NCBI GenBank assembly: GCA_947623615.1
Contig: CANQHH010000018.1
Location: 1 to 13,234, forward strand
Direction: 5' to 3'
From: an uncultured Clostridia bacterium
GTDB lineage: Bacteria > Bacillota > Clostridia > TANB77 > CAG-508
Length of the DNA stretch: 13,234 nucleotides
The position numbers and the translations under genes are program-made. Positions 6,618-13,234 of this stretch are shown in pieces (the first letter of the stretch is position 1; each line of letters starts with the position of its first letter). Below the pieces are notes generated by a model. It ran no database searches, was not told the DNA's origin, and was given only the letters and a program-made list of their open reading frames with translations.

Positions 6618-6882
6618 AATCAATATTTTTTCTGATATTTGCACCCCGACCTTTTTTATTATTGGGGTGATATCCCTCGCTCTTCTTCAGGGTAGGGATA
6701 AAACGGCGACTTTTCGATGTACGTCCTTGTTTTAAGGTAGCGTACTTCTTTTTACCGTCTTTTTTCTGTTGACCATATTTTCCGTATTTGGGATTTCCAG
6801 AATAGCTAGATAAAAGAATTTCATCCATCTCATCCCAGAAATCACACGAACTAGACGTTGTTTTTTTAGTAACTTTTTTCAC
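6616..6882 (-). CDS. Unrecognised 88-residue basic protein
   Basis: I do not recognise this protein. It is very basic, with 23 Lys/Arg against 8 Asp/Glu. The only acidic, hydrophobic patch is at residues 14-27 (DFWDEMDEILLSSY). The rest is Lys/Gly/Tyr-rich and ends SEGYHPNNKKGRGANIRKNID, which looks like an extended nucleic-acid-binding or ribosome-associated tail. No membrane segment or signal peptide. It starts with GTG at 6882, 6 bases after AAGGAG, and has its own promoter (6924-6952). Positions 6661-6720 count 29 of 60 G+C, higher than nearby genes. With its private promoter and terminator it forms a one-gene unit. Alternatives are a phage- or plasmid-derived accessory protein or a small DNA-binding protein; both are speculation. 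Confidence 0.72.
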   Translation of the reverse strand: MKKVTKKTTSSSCDFWDEMDEILLSSYSGNPKYGKYGQQKKDGKKKYATLKQGRTSKSRRFIPTLKKSEGYHPNNKKGRGANIRKNID

Positions 6883-6923
6883 TTTATACTCCTTCTACTA
6901 AAAGAACGATAACGAACTATATT

Positions 6924-6952
6924 AGTATAACATATAAAGTGACGTAAGTCAA
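6924..6952 (-). promoter_or_regulatory. Sigma-A promoter of the 88-residue gene, with a possible operator
   Basis: On the minus strand, TTGACT (6952-6947) is followed after 17 bases by TATACT (6929-6924), about 42 bases before the GTG start. An inverted repeat TGAC-N4-GTCA at 6940-6951 overlaps the -35 box and could be an operator. It lies directly after the stop of the SPFH gene. Confidence 0.78.
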
Positions 6953-6969
6953 AGATTTGTTATATATTT

Positions 6970-7908
6970 TTATTCATCAGAATCTTGTGATTGATTTCTT
7001 TTTGATTTCTTTTTATTATCTTTTACTGCATCAGCGGCAGCACCTAAAGCACCTAAGGCTCCAGTTGCTTCAAAAGGAATAAATACTTTATTTGCATCAC
7101 CATGAGCAACCTCTTTTAATGTTTCTAAAGATTTTAATTGTACTAATTTATCATCAGGATTTGCTTTCATCATAGCATCATATACCATATGTATTTCTTG
7201 TGCTTTAGCTTCGGCAACTTTCTTTATAGCTTCAGCCTCACCAGTAGCTCTTCTGATTTTAGATTCTTTATCAGCTTCAGCTTCTAAGATAGCAGCTTCT
7301 TTTTTACCTTCAGCAAGAGTTATAGCAGATTGTCTTTCACCTTCAGCTTGAAGGATTAAAGCTCTTTTATTTCTTTCTGCGTTCATTTGTTTTTCCATTG
7401 CATCACGGATGTCAGCTGGTGGTGTAATATCTTTTATTTCAACCCTATCAATTTTACATCCCCATTGATCTGTAGCTTCATCAAGAATTATTCTTAATTT
7501 ATCGTTAATTGCATCACGTGAACTAAATGTTTCATCTAAATCCATTTTACCAACAATATCACGAATTGTGGTAATAGCAAGATACTCAATACCTTTTTTC
7601 AAACTTTGAATTTCGTATACTGCTTTAGCAGGATCAGTAACTTTATAAAATACAACTGTATCAATTGTGATTGTAACATTATCTTTTGTAATAACGCCTT
7701 GAGGTGGGATATCCATTGTTTGTTGTTTTAAGCTAACAACACTACGAACATGATCGAAAAATGGAATGATTATTGTAAGACCAGCATCAGCGATTTTATG
7801 AAATTTACCAAGTCTTTCAATAATATAAACCTCAGATTGTCTAACAATTTTGATTGTTTTAAATGCTATAATTAATATTATAATTAACAATACAAATAAA
7901 AAATACAT
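6970..7908 (-). CDS. SPFH/Band 7 (stomatin-like, QmcA type) membrane protein
   Basis: Membrane-anchored scaffold protein of the stomatin/prohibitin group, thought to form oligomeric rings that organise membrane domains and support membrane proteases. An N-terminal membrane helix lies at residues 1-18. The SPFH domain begins IVRQSEVYIIERLGKFHKI and includes LKQQTMDIPPQGVITKDNV and VEIKDITPP. An Ala/Glu/Lys-rich coiled coil (about 185-245) with AEGERQSAITLAEGKKEAAILEAEA-type repeats follows. The C-terminus has GALGALGAAADAV and a Lys-rich tail. At 312 residues it has the usual family length. The ATG is 8 bases after AGGAGG, and the TAG of nfeD lies inside the TATAGGAGG run, so the two genes are tightly coupled. 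Confidence 0.95.
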   Translation of the reverse strand: MYFLFVLLIIILIIAFKTIKIVRQSEVYIIERLGKFHKIADAGLTIIIPFFDHVRSVVSLKQQTMDIPPQGVITKDNVTITIDTVVFYKVTDPAKAVYEIQSLKKGIEYLAITTIRDIVGKMDLDETFSSRDAINDKLRIILDEATDQWGCKIDRVEIKDITPPADIRDAMEKQMNAERNKRALILQAEGERQSAITLAEGKKEAAILEAEADKESKIRRATGEAEAIKKVAEAKAQEIHMVYDAMMKANPDDKLVQLKSLETLKEVAHGDANKVFIPFEATGALGALGAAADAVKDNKKKSKRNQSQDSDE

Positions 7909-7920
7909 AATATATTCCTC

Positions 7921-8367
7921 CTATACTCTGGTATTTATTTTGGAAGTTGTTTTTACGACAGCTTTTACACCATCAATTTTTATAACTTCAACAGTGGCAT
8001 CAACTGGTATAATTTCTTCCGAATCGGTTTTGGCAGACCATACTTCACCGTTGACTTTTATTTGACCAGTTCCTGACAATTGATTAATTTCGTTAATTAC
8101 TATACCACGAGAACCAATAATTGAAAAAGCATTTGTTGCAACTGATTTATCATTTTTGGTAAATTTTTTAACAAAAGGTTTTGTAAAAAATATTAATAAT
8201 GTTGAAGATACAAGAAATATTAATGCTTGAATATATACATTAGAGATAAATAGACTAGAAATCATTGCAATTAAAGCACCTATGCCTAGCCAAAAAACTA
8301 AAAAACCGGTATTTATAATTTCAACTATGAAGAATATTCCGGCAGCGATTAACCAAAATTGCCACAT
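7921..8367 (-). CDS. NfeD-like membrane protein (short form)
   Basis: NfeD proteins are the standard partners of SPFH proteins encoded next to them. This short form (148 residues) lacks the protease domain of the long form. Starting MWQFWLIAAG, it has hydrophobic segments near residues 1-20, 22-40 and 45-65. A C-terminal OB-fold follows (about 80-145), with GSRGIVINEINQLSGTGQIK and VNGEVWSA, the typical NfeD beta-barrel pattern. The frame is open to a GTG at 8376, but that codon falls inside the ribosome binding site; the ATG at 8367, 8 bases after AAAGGAG, is chosen. Twelve bases separate it from the SPFH gene. A TATAAT-like box lies upstream, but I see no good -35. Confidence 0.92.
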   Translation of the reverse strand: MWQFWLIAAGIFFIVEIINTGFLVFWLGIGALIAMISSLFISNVYIQALIFLVSSTLLIFFTKPFVKKFTKNDKSVATNAFSIIGSRGIVINEINQLSGTGQIKVNGEVWSAKTDSEEIIPVDATVEVIKIDGVKAVVKTTSKINTRV

Positions 8368-8445
8368 AAAAATCACTCCTTTACCATAATACTATTATAC
8401 TACAAAATGCTAGAAAATGGAATACATTAGGAAAAGAAAATGCAT

Positions 8446-8474
8446 TTGCAATTTTTATGTAACTTTGATAAAAT
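8446..8474 (+). promoter_or_regulatory. Likely promoter of recG
   Basis: TTGCAA (8446-8451), a 17-base spacer, then TAAAAT (8469-8474). It lies about 120 bases before the recG start, so the transcript would include the whole repeat cluster as its leader. Confidence 0.55.
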
Positions 8475-8481
8475 TGAAAAA

Positions 8482-8581
8482 GGGTCAGGTCCAAATCCTT
8501 AAAAAAGGGAATTTGTACCCGTTCCCAAAGAATTTGGACTTGTCCCTAATTACTAAAAAAAAGGAATTTGGACCTGTCCCC
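8482..8581 (+). repeat. Cluster of dispersed GTCC-type repeats in the recG leader
   Basis: Three direct copies of a 16-17-base half unit: AATTTGTACCCGTTCCC (8510), AATTTGGACTTGTCCC (8531) and AATTTGGACCTGTCCC (8565). One inverted copy, GGGTCAGGTCCAAAT, lies at 8482. Between halves are CCTT-A-run-AAGG cores like that of the dnaK leader copy. The first unit can fold into an imperfect hairpin. The last copy ends just before the AAAAGGAGG ribosome binding site. Confidence 0.8.
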
Positions 8582-8596
8582 ATAAAAGGAGGAAAA

Positions 8597-10645
8597 ATGG
8601 TGGATTTGAAGCAGAATGTGCAGTATGTTAAGGGTGTAGGACCTGCAAAGGCAAAGCTTTTGCATAATATTGGTGTTGATACATTAGATGATTTGATTAC
8701 ATATTTTCCTAGAAATTATGAAGATAGAAGTAAGCCTAAAATGATTTCGCAACTGGTTGATGGTGAAGAGGCGTTGATAGAAGTTGTTGCAACTGGAAAT
8801 GTTAGCGAGATTAGAATTGGAAAAAATAAAACTATTTTAAAGTTAGTGGTAAGGGATGAAACATCCACTTGCATAATTACATGGTTTAATCAGAGCTACT
8901 TAAAAGGTAGATTTAAAATAGGACAAAAATACAAATTTTATGGTAAAGCTCAAATAAAATATGGAAAAGTGGAAATGGTAAATCCAGTTTTTGATATAGA
9001 AGAAAATAATAAAAATACTGGGAAAATTGTGCCAATTTATCCATTAACATATAATTTGAAACAAGGTGCTATTAGGAATGCTATAGAAAATGGACTAAAA
9101 ATAGTAGATGGTAAATTGGAAGAAACAATGCCAGATTACCTGTTAAAAGAATATCATTTGGAAGAATTAAATAGAGCTATGAAACAAATACATTTTCCAG
9201 ATAGTTTTGAAGAATATAATAGGGCTAGAAAAAGACTAGTATTCGAGGAGCTTCTTAGCATGCAACTTGCACTATCAGGATTAAAAAATAAGTATGATAA
9301 TGAAAATGATGGTATAGAATATAGTAAAGATGTAAAAATGTCGGATGTAATAAATTCACTTCCTTTTAAATTAACTAAAGCTCAATTAAGAGTGCTTGAG
9401 GAAATTGATAATGATATGGAAAATAGAAAACCAATGAATAGGTTATTACAAGGAGATGTAGGCTCAGGTAAAACAATTGTATCAATAATATCCACATACA
9501 AAGCAGTAAAATGTGGATATCAAGTTGCTATAATGGCTCCAACTGCGATTTTAGCAGAACAACATATACAGGAATTTAAAAAAGTTTTAGAGCCATTTGG
9601 AATAAAGTGTGAATTATTATTAGGGGGAACACGTGTTAAGAAAAGAAGAGAAATATTAGAAGAATTAGAAAATGGAACTATAGATGTATTAATTGGTACA
9701 CATGCATTATTGGTTGAAGATGTTATATTTAAAAATCTGGGATTGGTTGTTACAGATGAACAACATCGTTTTGGAGTAAGACAAAGAGGAAGTATTGTTG
9801 CTAAGGGAAATAATCCAGATGTCTTAGTTATGACAGCAACTCCAATTCCAAGAACTTTAGCACTTATACTATATGGAGACCTAGATATATCTATTATAGA
9901 TGAATTACCTCCAAATAGGAAAAAAATTGAAACTTATGCTGTGACTTCAGCAATGGAAGAAAGAGTAAATAATTTTATTAGAAAAAATATTAACGAAGGA
10001 AGGCAGGTATATATTGTTTGTCCACTTGTAGAAGAAAATGAAGATATTGATGCTAAATCTGTTGTAGAACTTGAAGAAAAATATAGAAATGAAGTATTTA
10101 AAGAATATAGAGTTGGATATATTTATGGAAAAATGAAACAAAAAGAGAAAGACGAAATAATGCATAATTTTAAAGAGGGCGAAATAGATGTACTTATATC
10201 AACTACAGTAATAGAAGTAGGTGTAAATGTACCAAATGCAAGCCTTATGGTAATTGAGAATGCAGAAAGATTTGGGTTAGCACAATTACATCAATTAAGA
10301 GGTAGAGTGGGAAGAGGAGAATATCAGTCTTATTGCATATTGAAATATGAGGGAAAATCGTCTGAAACAAGACAAAGAATGAAAATTATGCAAGAAACAA
10401 ATGATGGATTTATAATTGCAGAAAAGGATTTGGAATTAAGAGGATCAGGTGAGTTTTTTGGAACGAAACAACATGGACTTCCAGAATTTAAAATTGCAAA
10501 TTTATTTGAAGATATGGAAACATTAAAATCTGTACAAAGTGTTGCATTGAAAATAGAGAATGATGATCCTAAATTAGAAAAAGAAGAAAATAGAAAATTA
10601 AAAAAGCTTATAGACGAAAGATTTACCAAAAGAGTTGAAATATAG
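8597..10645 (+). CDS. recG: ATP-dependent DNA helicase RecG
   Basis: RecG reverses stalled replication forks and branch-migrates Holliday junctions. The N-terminal part begins KQNVQYVKGVGPAKAKLLHN (helix-hairpin-helix-like). It is followed by the OB-fold wedge domain that grips branched DNA. Helicase motifs are complete: Walker A GDVGSGKT at 286-293, DEQH at 387-390, MTATPIPRT from 412, STTVIEVGVNVPNA and the QLRGRVGRG motif around 566-574. At 682 residues it is full length. The frame stays open to 8417, but that extension merely translates the repeat cluster. The start is ATG at 8597, 4 bases after AGGAGG; the next codon, GTG at 8600, has a better 7-base spacing and is an alternative. It is not obviously part of an operon. 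Confidence 0.98.
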   Translation: MVDLKQNVQYVKGVGPAKAKLLHNIGVDTLDDLITYFPRNYEDRSKPKMISQLVDGEEALIEVVATGNVSEIRIGKNKTILKLVVRDETSTCIITWFNQSYLKGRFKIGQKYKFYGKAQIKYGKVEMVNPVFDIEENNKNTGKIVPIYPLTYNLKQGAIRNAIENGLKIVDGKLEETMPDYLLKEYHLEELNRAMKQIHFPDSFEEYNRARKRLVFEELLSMQLALSGLKNKYDNENDGIEYSKDVKMSDVINSLPFKLTKAQLRVLEEIDNDMENRKPMNRLLQGDVGSGKTIVSIISTYKAVKCGYQVAIMAPTAILAEQHIQEFKKVLEPFGIKCELLLGGTRVKKRREILEELENGTIDVLIGTHALLVEDVIFKNLGLVVTDEQHRFGVRQRGSIVAKGNNPDVLVMTATPIPRTLALILYGDLDISIIDELPPNRKKIETYAVTSAMEERVNNFIRKNINEGRQVYIVCPLVEENEDIDAKSVVELEEKYRNEVFKEYRVGYIYGKMKQKEKDEIMHNFKEGEIDVLISTTVIEVGVNVPNASLMVIENAERFGLAQLHQLRGRVGRGEYQSYCILKYEGKSSETRQRMKIMQETNDGFIIAEKDLELRGSGEFFGTKQHGLPEFKIANLFEDMETLKSVQSVALKIENDDPKLEKEENRKLKKLIDERFTKRVEI

Positions 10646-10689
10646 ATGGAAAATGTATAGAAACACTAGAGCTGACTAGAAAAGCTTAA

Positions 10690-10719
10690 TTGACATAATG
10701 CCAGAATAAATGGTATAAT
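10690..10719 (+). promoter_or_regulatory. Sigma-A promoter of the Cof-type HAD gene
   Basis: TTGACA (10690-10695), an 18-base spacer, then TATAAT (10714-10719), both full consensus. It lies 46 bases before the start codon and gives this gene transcription independent of recG. Confidence 0.8.
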
Positions 10720-10765
10720 ATATATAATCAAATATTGCTTTTTGTTGTTATTTAAGGGGGAAAAA

Positions 10766-11953
10766 ATGAAAGTAATAACAAAAGATAAGTTAAATAAAAT
10801 GTGGAGTGAAATAATCTCCACGAAAACAGCCGAGCATCCGATATTTTTAATATCTGATGTAGATGGAACCTTGGTAGAGACAGATCCGTCTCTTATCAAG
10901 GCTGTCAAGGAAAGCAGATACTGCTCATTTATGATCGCTACAGGGCGACCAGTAGATGAGCGGAAGAATTCAACGAAATTCCAGGGTCGACAGAGCCTTG
11001 GAACTAACTGCCCGATAATAATTGGGCAGGGAGGATCAGTTACCTGTGTTAATACGGGTGACTCTGAGAACTTCTATATTGTGCCAATTCAGCACGATAT
11101 GGAAAGTATTGTTGACACCATAGCCGAAGGGCTTGGTGTTGACCGAAAAACTCTGTTCAGAGAAGAAATGCTGTGTATGCATCACTTCTCTGAAGGTAGA
11201 GAGGTAATAGCCATTCCTATTGCTCTGGAGGATGAGCCGTATGTGGCTCAAATTCTGGAGCAGTATAATGGCAATATCGTTGATGCGGTGAAGGCAAACG
11301 CCTTGCCGTGTTACGATATTGCTATTAGGGAGTACCTCGAAAGAGGAAAACCGGAATGGGAAATCGCTCCGCTCTATGAGAGTGATATCCCGAATAAGCT
11401 CTATACTGAGCTGACAATAGTCGGTCCAGATTTAGAGCTTGTAAAAACCCTCCTTTGGGAGAGGTTTGAAATAAGTATCGGTATTCAGCATCAGATTGCT
11501 GACCGATACATCGGGACGCGATTTACCGACGACGTCCACCCGGACATCGCTGATGTGACTTCCTGCACGAAGCAGGATCACGTAAAAGCGATAATTGACG
11601 TGGTTCGGGAAAGAAAAGGAATCACCATTGGACTGGGAGACCAGTACAATGACGATCACCTTACAGTCACAGACTACTCGTTTGTGGCTGATGCTGACGG
11701 AGCGATTGAATCCTCATCGGCCTGGAATTTTGCTATTGAAATGGCAAAAAAGGCGGATGATCTGTGCAAGCGTGGAACGAAGGTAATCCATGCTGAACAC
11801 AGGGATGGACTACTCATCAATTGGGCGGTCAAAGCCGTTATCGAGGCTGCAGAAGGTGGCTTTGAAGAGGCTCGTGACCTCCTTGAAAGCCTTGCGAACA
11901 GTGAGGAGAACCTTGCTAAACGCAAGAGACTCCAGAAGGAGTCAACCAAATAA
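10766..11953 (+). CDS. HAD-superfamily phosphatase, Cof/IIB-like, atypical composition
   Basis: A 395-residue protein with the HAD catalytic motifs. Motif I is DVDGT at 31-35 (nucleophile Asp31, acid/base Asp33). Motif II is IATGRP at 57-62 (Thr59). A motif III lysine lies in TKQDHVK, near 269-274. Motif IV is GDQYNDD at 291-297. The large stretch between motifs II and III fits a type IIB (Cof) cap, whose members dephosphorylate sugar phosphates and cofactors. An extra helical C-terminal region of about 70 residues is charged and ends RKRLQKESTK. The substrate is not predictable. The ATG at 10766, 5 bases after AAGGGGG, is preferred over the TTG at 10742. Positions 11521-11580 count 33 of 60 G+C, against 19 of 60 in a recG line (9061-9120), so the gene looks acquired. 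It has its own promoter and a double terminator. Confidence 0.9.
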   Translation: MKVITKDKLNKMWSEIISTKTAEHPIFLISDVDGTLVETDPSLIKAVKESRYCSFMIATGRPVDERKNSTKFQGRQSLGTNCPIIIGQGGSVTCVNTGDSENFYIVPIQHDMESIVDTIAEGLGVDRKTLFREEMLCMHHFSEGREVIAIPIALEDEPYVAQILEQYNGNIVDAVKANALPCYDIAIREYLERGKPEWEIAPLYESDIPNKLYTELTIVGPDLELVKTLLWERFEISIGIQHQIADRYIGTRFTDDVHPDIADVTSCTKQDHVKAIIDVVRERKGITIGLGDQYNDDHLTVTDYSFVADADGAIESSSAWNFAIEMAKKADDLCKRGTKVIHAEHRDGLLINWAVKAVIEAAEGGFEEARDLLESLANSEENLAKRKRLQKESTK

Positions 11954-11962
11954 CAACAAAAA

Positions 11963-11990
11963 CCTCCTCTGCTTAAATAGGCAGGGGAGG
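11963..11990 (+). terminator. First terminator hairpin of the HAD gene
   Basis: CCTCCTCTGC and GCAGGGGAGG form a 10-bp stem with one G-T wobble and an 8-base loop, nine bases after the stop codon. It has no T-run and stands directly before a second hairpin. Confidence 0.65.
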
Positions 11991-11991
11991 G

Positions 11992-12023
11992 AAGCCCTAT
12001 CTGTATTTTCAGGTGGGGCTTTT
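11992..12023 (+). terminator. Second terminator hairpin of the HAD gene
   Basis: AAGCCCTATCTG and CAGGTGGGGCTT form a 12-bp stem with two G-T wobbles and loop TATTTT, ending in TTTT. It is a clear intrinsic terminator. The hairpin pair is bracketed by ACAACAA (11953-11959) and TTGTTGT (12026-12032), which could extend the fold. Confidence 0.85.
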
Positions 12024-12043
12024 ACTTGTTGTATAAGAAAGTA

Positions 12044-12073
12044 TTGAAATTTATTTAATGTAAGTGATATAAT
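12044..12073 (+). promoter_or_regulatory. Sigma-A-type promoter of the PHP-domain gene
   Basis: TTGAAA (12044-12049), an 18-base spacer, then TATAAT (12068-12073) with TGA directly in front, making an extended -10. It lies 35 bases before the start codon and right after the preceding terminator. Confidence 0.75.
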
Positions 12074-12108
12074 ACGAATATAAAAATAGATTAGGAGAGG
12101 TAATAATT

Positions 12109-13234
12109 ATGTTTGAAATTGAAAAAGAAGATGGCAAAAAGGTTACAATAATTGCAGATACACATACTCATACAAATACATTAGGAAGTGATGGTAAATA
12201 TCCGCCAATAGAGCAAGTAATGTATGCATATAGAAAAGCTAAAGAAGCGTTTTATGAAAAATATCCAAATGGTGATTTTGATAAAGATTGTGAAGTTCAT
12301 TGGGAGATAACAGATCATAATACGATTGCTGGCTATGATGAGTTAAAGAGAGTAAAACTTCCAGAAAATCTAAAATTACATTGTGGTGTTGAGATAGAAT
12401 GTTATGATAAAGAAAGAGATATGATTTATGATGTAACTGTACACAATGTTGATCCAATGCAGTTTAGAAATACAAAAATAGGTGCTCATTATCAACAAGA
12501 AGTTGCAGACAAAAAATTTGACTTGGAAGATGAATCTGCTGAAATGCAATATGAAGCATTTAAAAATATTGGACTAGAGTTACCAATTTTGTTAGATGAA
12601 GATGTTCGTTATAGAAAAACAGGAATTAGAGCAAATGATACAGCACATGATGAAATGTTTGACATACTTTTCTCAGATGAAAGTAACCCCACAGAAACTG
12701 AGAAAAAGGCAAAGGAGTATTTATTAGCTAATGGTTACAATCCAGAAAGAGGAAGATCTACATATTATAGAAAATTTATTTGTAATCCAGAATCTCCTTT
12801 TTACTTAGATCAAACGAAAGGAAGATGGGATTTAAAAGAAATGGCTTATTGGACTTTGAAGGAAAATCCAGAAGCAATAATATGCTTATCACATCCAGGA
12901 GTATATTCTGTGCCAATAGAGCAGTTTATAGAAGAAAAATTTGCTATAATAAATAAAGTAGTAGAACAATTGGAAAGAGAAGGAATTGAGGCTAGAAATA
13001 GAATAGGTATAGAGGTTGCGCATAGAAGTATGACATTAGATGATACAGAAGTAGCATTAAAATATGCAAGAGATAATAATTTAATTTATACATCAGAAAG
13101 TGATTTTCATGATCCTAATGCAGGGGGCCAGAAACCATTTACAGTAAATTTAGGAAAAAATGAAATTACAAATGATATGATAGACAATAGATGGCTTGAG
13201 ACAAATGTACTTCAGAATTATTTAACAAAAGAGA
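12109..13234 (+). CDS. PHP-domain phosphoesterase, 3' end beyond window
   Basis: The frame is open from the ATG at 12109 (8 bases after AGGAGAGG) to the window edge, giving 375 residues without a stop. PHP-domain metal-binding motifs are visible in order: DTHTHTN with His19/His21, GSDG with Asp28, TDHNT with His70, VEIE with Glu95/Glu97, LSHPG with His262, and SDFHD with Asp332/His334. This is the trinuclear-metal phosphoesterase fold found in histidinol phosphatases, TrpH/RNase AM-type nucleotide phosphatases and polymerase PHP domains. The gap between Glu95 and His262 is long and holds an insert rich in charged residues (about 120-240), larger than in small TrpH-type enzymes. The substrate is not predictable. 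Composition matches the host. It is downstream of the HAD gene but has its own promoter. Confidence 0.85.
   Translation, partial: MFEIEKEDGKKVTIIADTHTHTNTLGSDGKYPPIEQVMYAYRKAKEAFYEKYPNGDFDKDCEVHWEITDHNTIAGYDELKRVKLPENLKLHCGVEIECYDKERDMIYDVTVHNVDPMQFRNTKIGAHYQQEVADKKFDLEDESAEMQYEAFKNIGLELPILLDEDVRYRKTGIRANDTAHDEMFDILFSDESNPTETEKKAKEYLLANGYNPERGRSTYYRKFICNPESPFYLDQTKGRWDLKEMAYWTLKENPEAIICLSHPGVYSVPIEQFIEEKFAIINKVVEQLEREGIEARNRIGIEVAHRSMTLDDTEVALKYARDNNLIYTSESDFHDPNAGGQKPFTVNLGKNEITNDMIDNRWLETNVLQNYLTKE

Noticed and set aside
8482..8581. CRISPR array
   Set aside because: The repeats are imperfect, partly inverted, with no equal-length unique spacers and no cas genes.
8417..8596. Sixty-codon N-terminal extension of RecG
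   Set aside because: It only translates the repeat cluster, has no ribosome binding site at 8417, and would make RecG longer than the family, while 8597 has a strong AAAAGGAGG in front.
10691..12032. Target-site duplication around the HAD gene
   Set aside because: ACAACAA / TTGTTGT is inverted and brackets only the terminator; I found no matching direct repeats flanking the whole unit.

Overview
The window reads as a piece of chromosome from a low-GC Gram-positive bacterium, most likely a member of the Clostridia. Hand counts of single 60-base lines give about 32% GC in recG. The supporting signs are strong AGGAGG-type ribosome binding sites, TTGACA/TATAAT promoters, an A/T-rich codon choice, the Firmicutes gene order hrcA-grpE-dnaK-dnaJ and a CIRCE-like heat-shock operator. 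I cannot name a species.

Left part (1-1325, all minus strand): the N-terminal tip of a HAD-family hydrolase runs off the window. Next come two strong hairpins, then a stand-alone gene for an unrecognised 209-residue protein with clearly higher GC than the chromosome. A tRNA-Tyr/tRNA-Met pair follows, with its own promoter and terminator.

Centre (1369-6617, plus strand): a promoter overlapping a degenerate CIRCE drives hrcA (repressor), grpE (nucleotide exchange factor), dnaK (Hsp70) and dnaJ (Hsp40). HrcA should shut off the operon in unstressed cells, and the other three proteins form the DnaK folding machine. A copy of a dispersed repeat sits in the leader of dnaK. Behind dnaJ is a small membrane protein gene with cysteines at both ends, closed by a run of hairpins.

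Centre-right (6616-8367, minus strand): an 88-residue, very basic, unrecognised protein with its own promoter and GTG start, then an nfeD-SPFH pair (a stomatin-like membrane scaffold and its NfeD partner).

Right (8446-13234, plus strand): recG (branch-migration helicase) behind a promoter and a cluster of the same dispersed repeat. It is followed by a second higher-GC stand-alone gene, a Cof-type HAD phosphatase with a tandem-hairpin terminator. Last is a PHP-domain phosphoesterase that runs off the end.

The most notable pattern is that three single genes (247-876, 6616-6882, 10766-11953) differ in base composition from the housekeeping genes around them. Each has its own sigma-A-type promoter and each is followed by two or more hairpins. 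They look like separately acquired one-gene units. I found no transposase, integrase, CRISPR array or complete mobile element.
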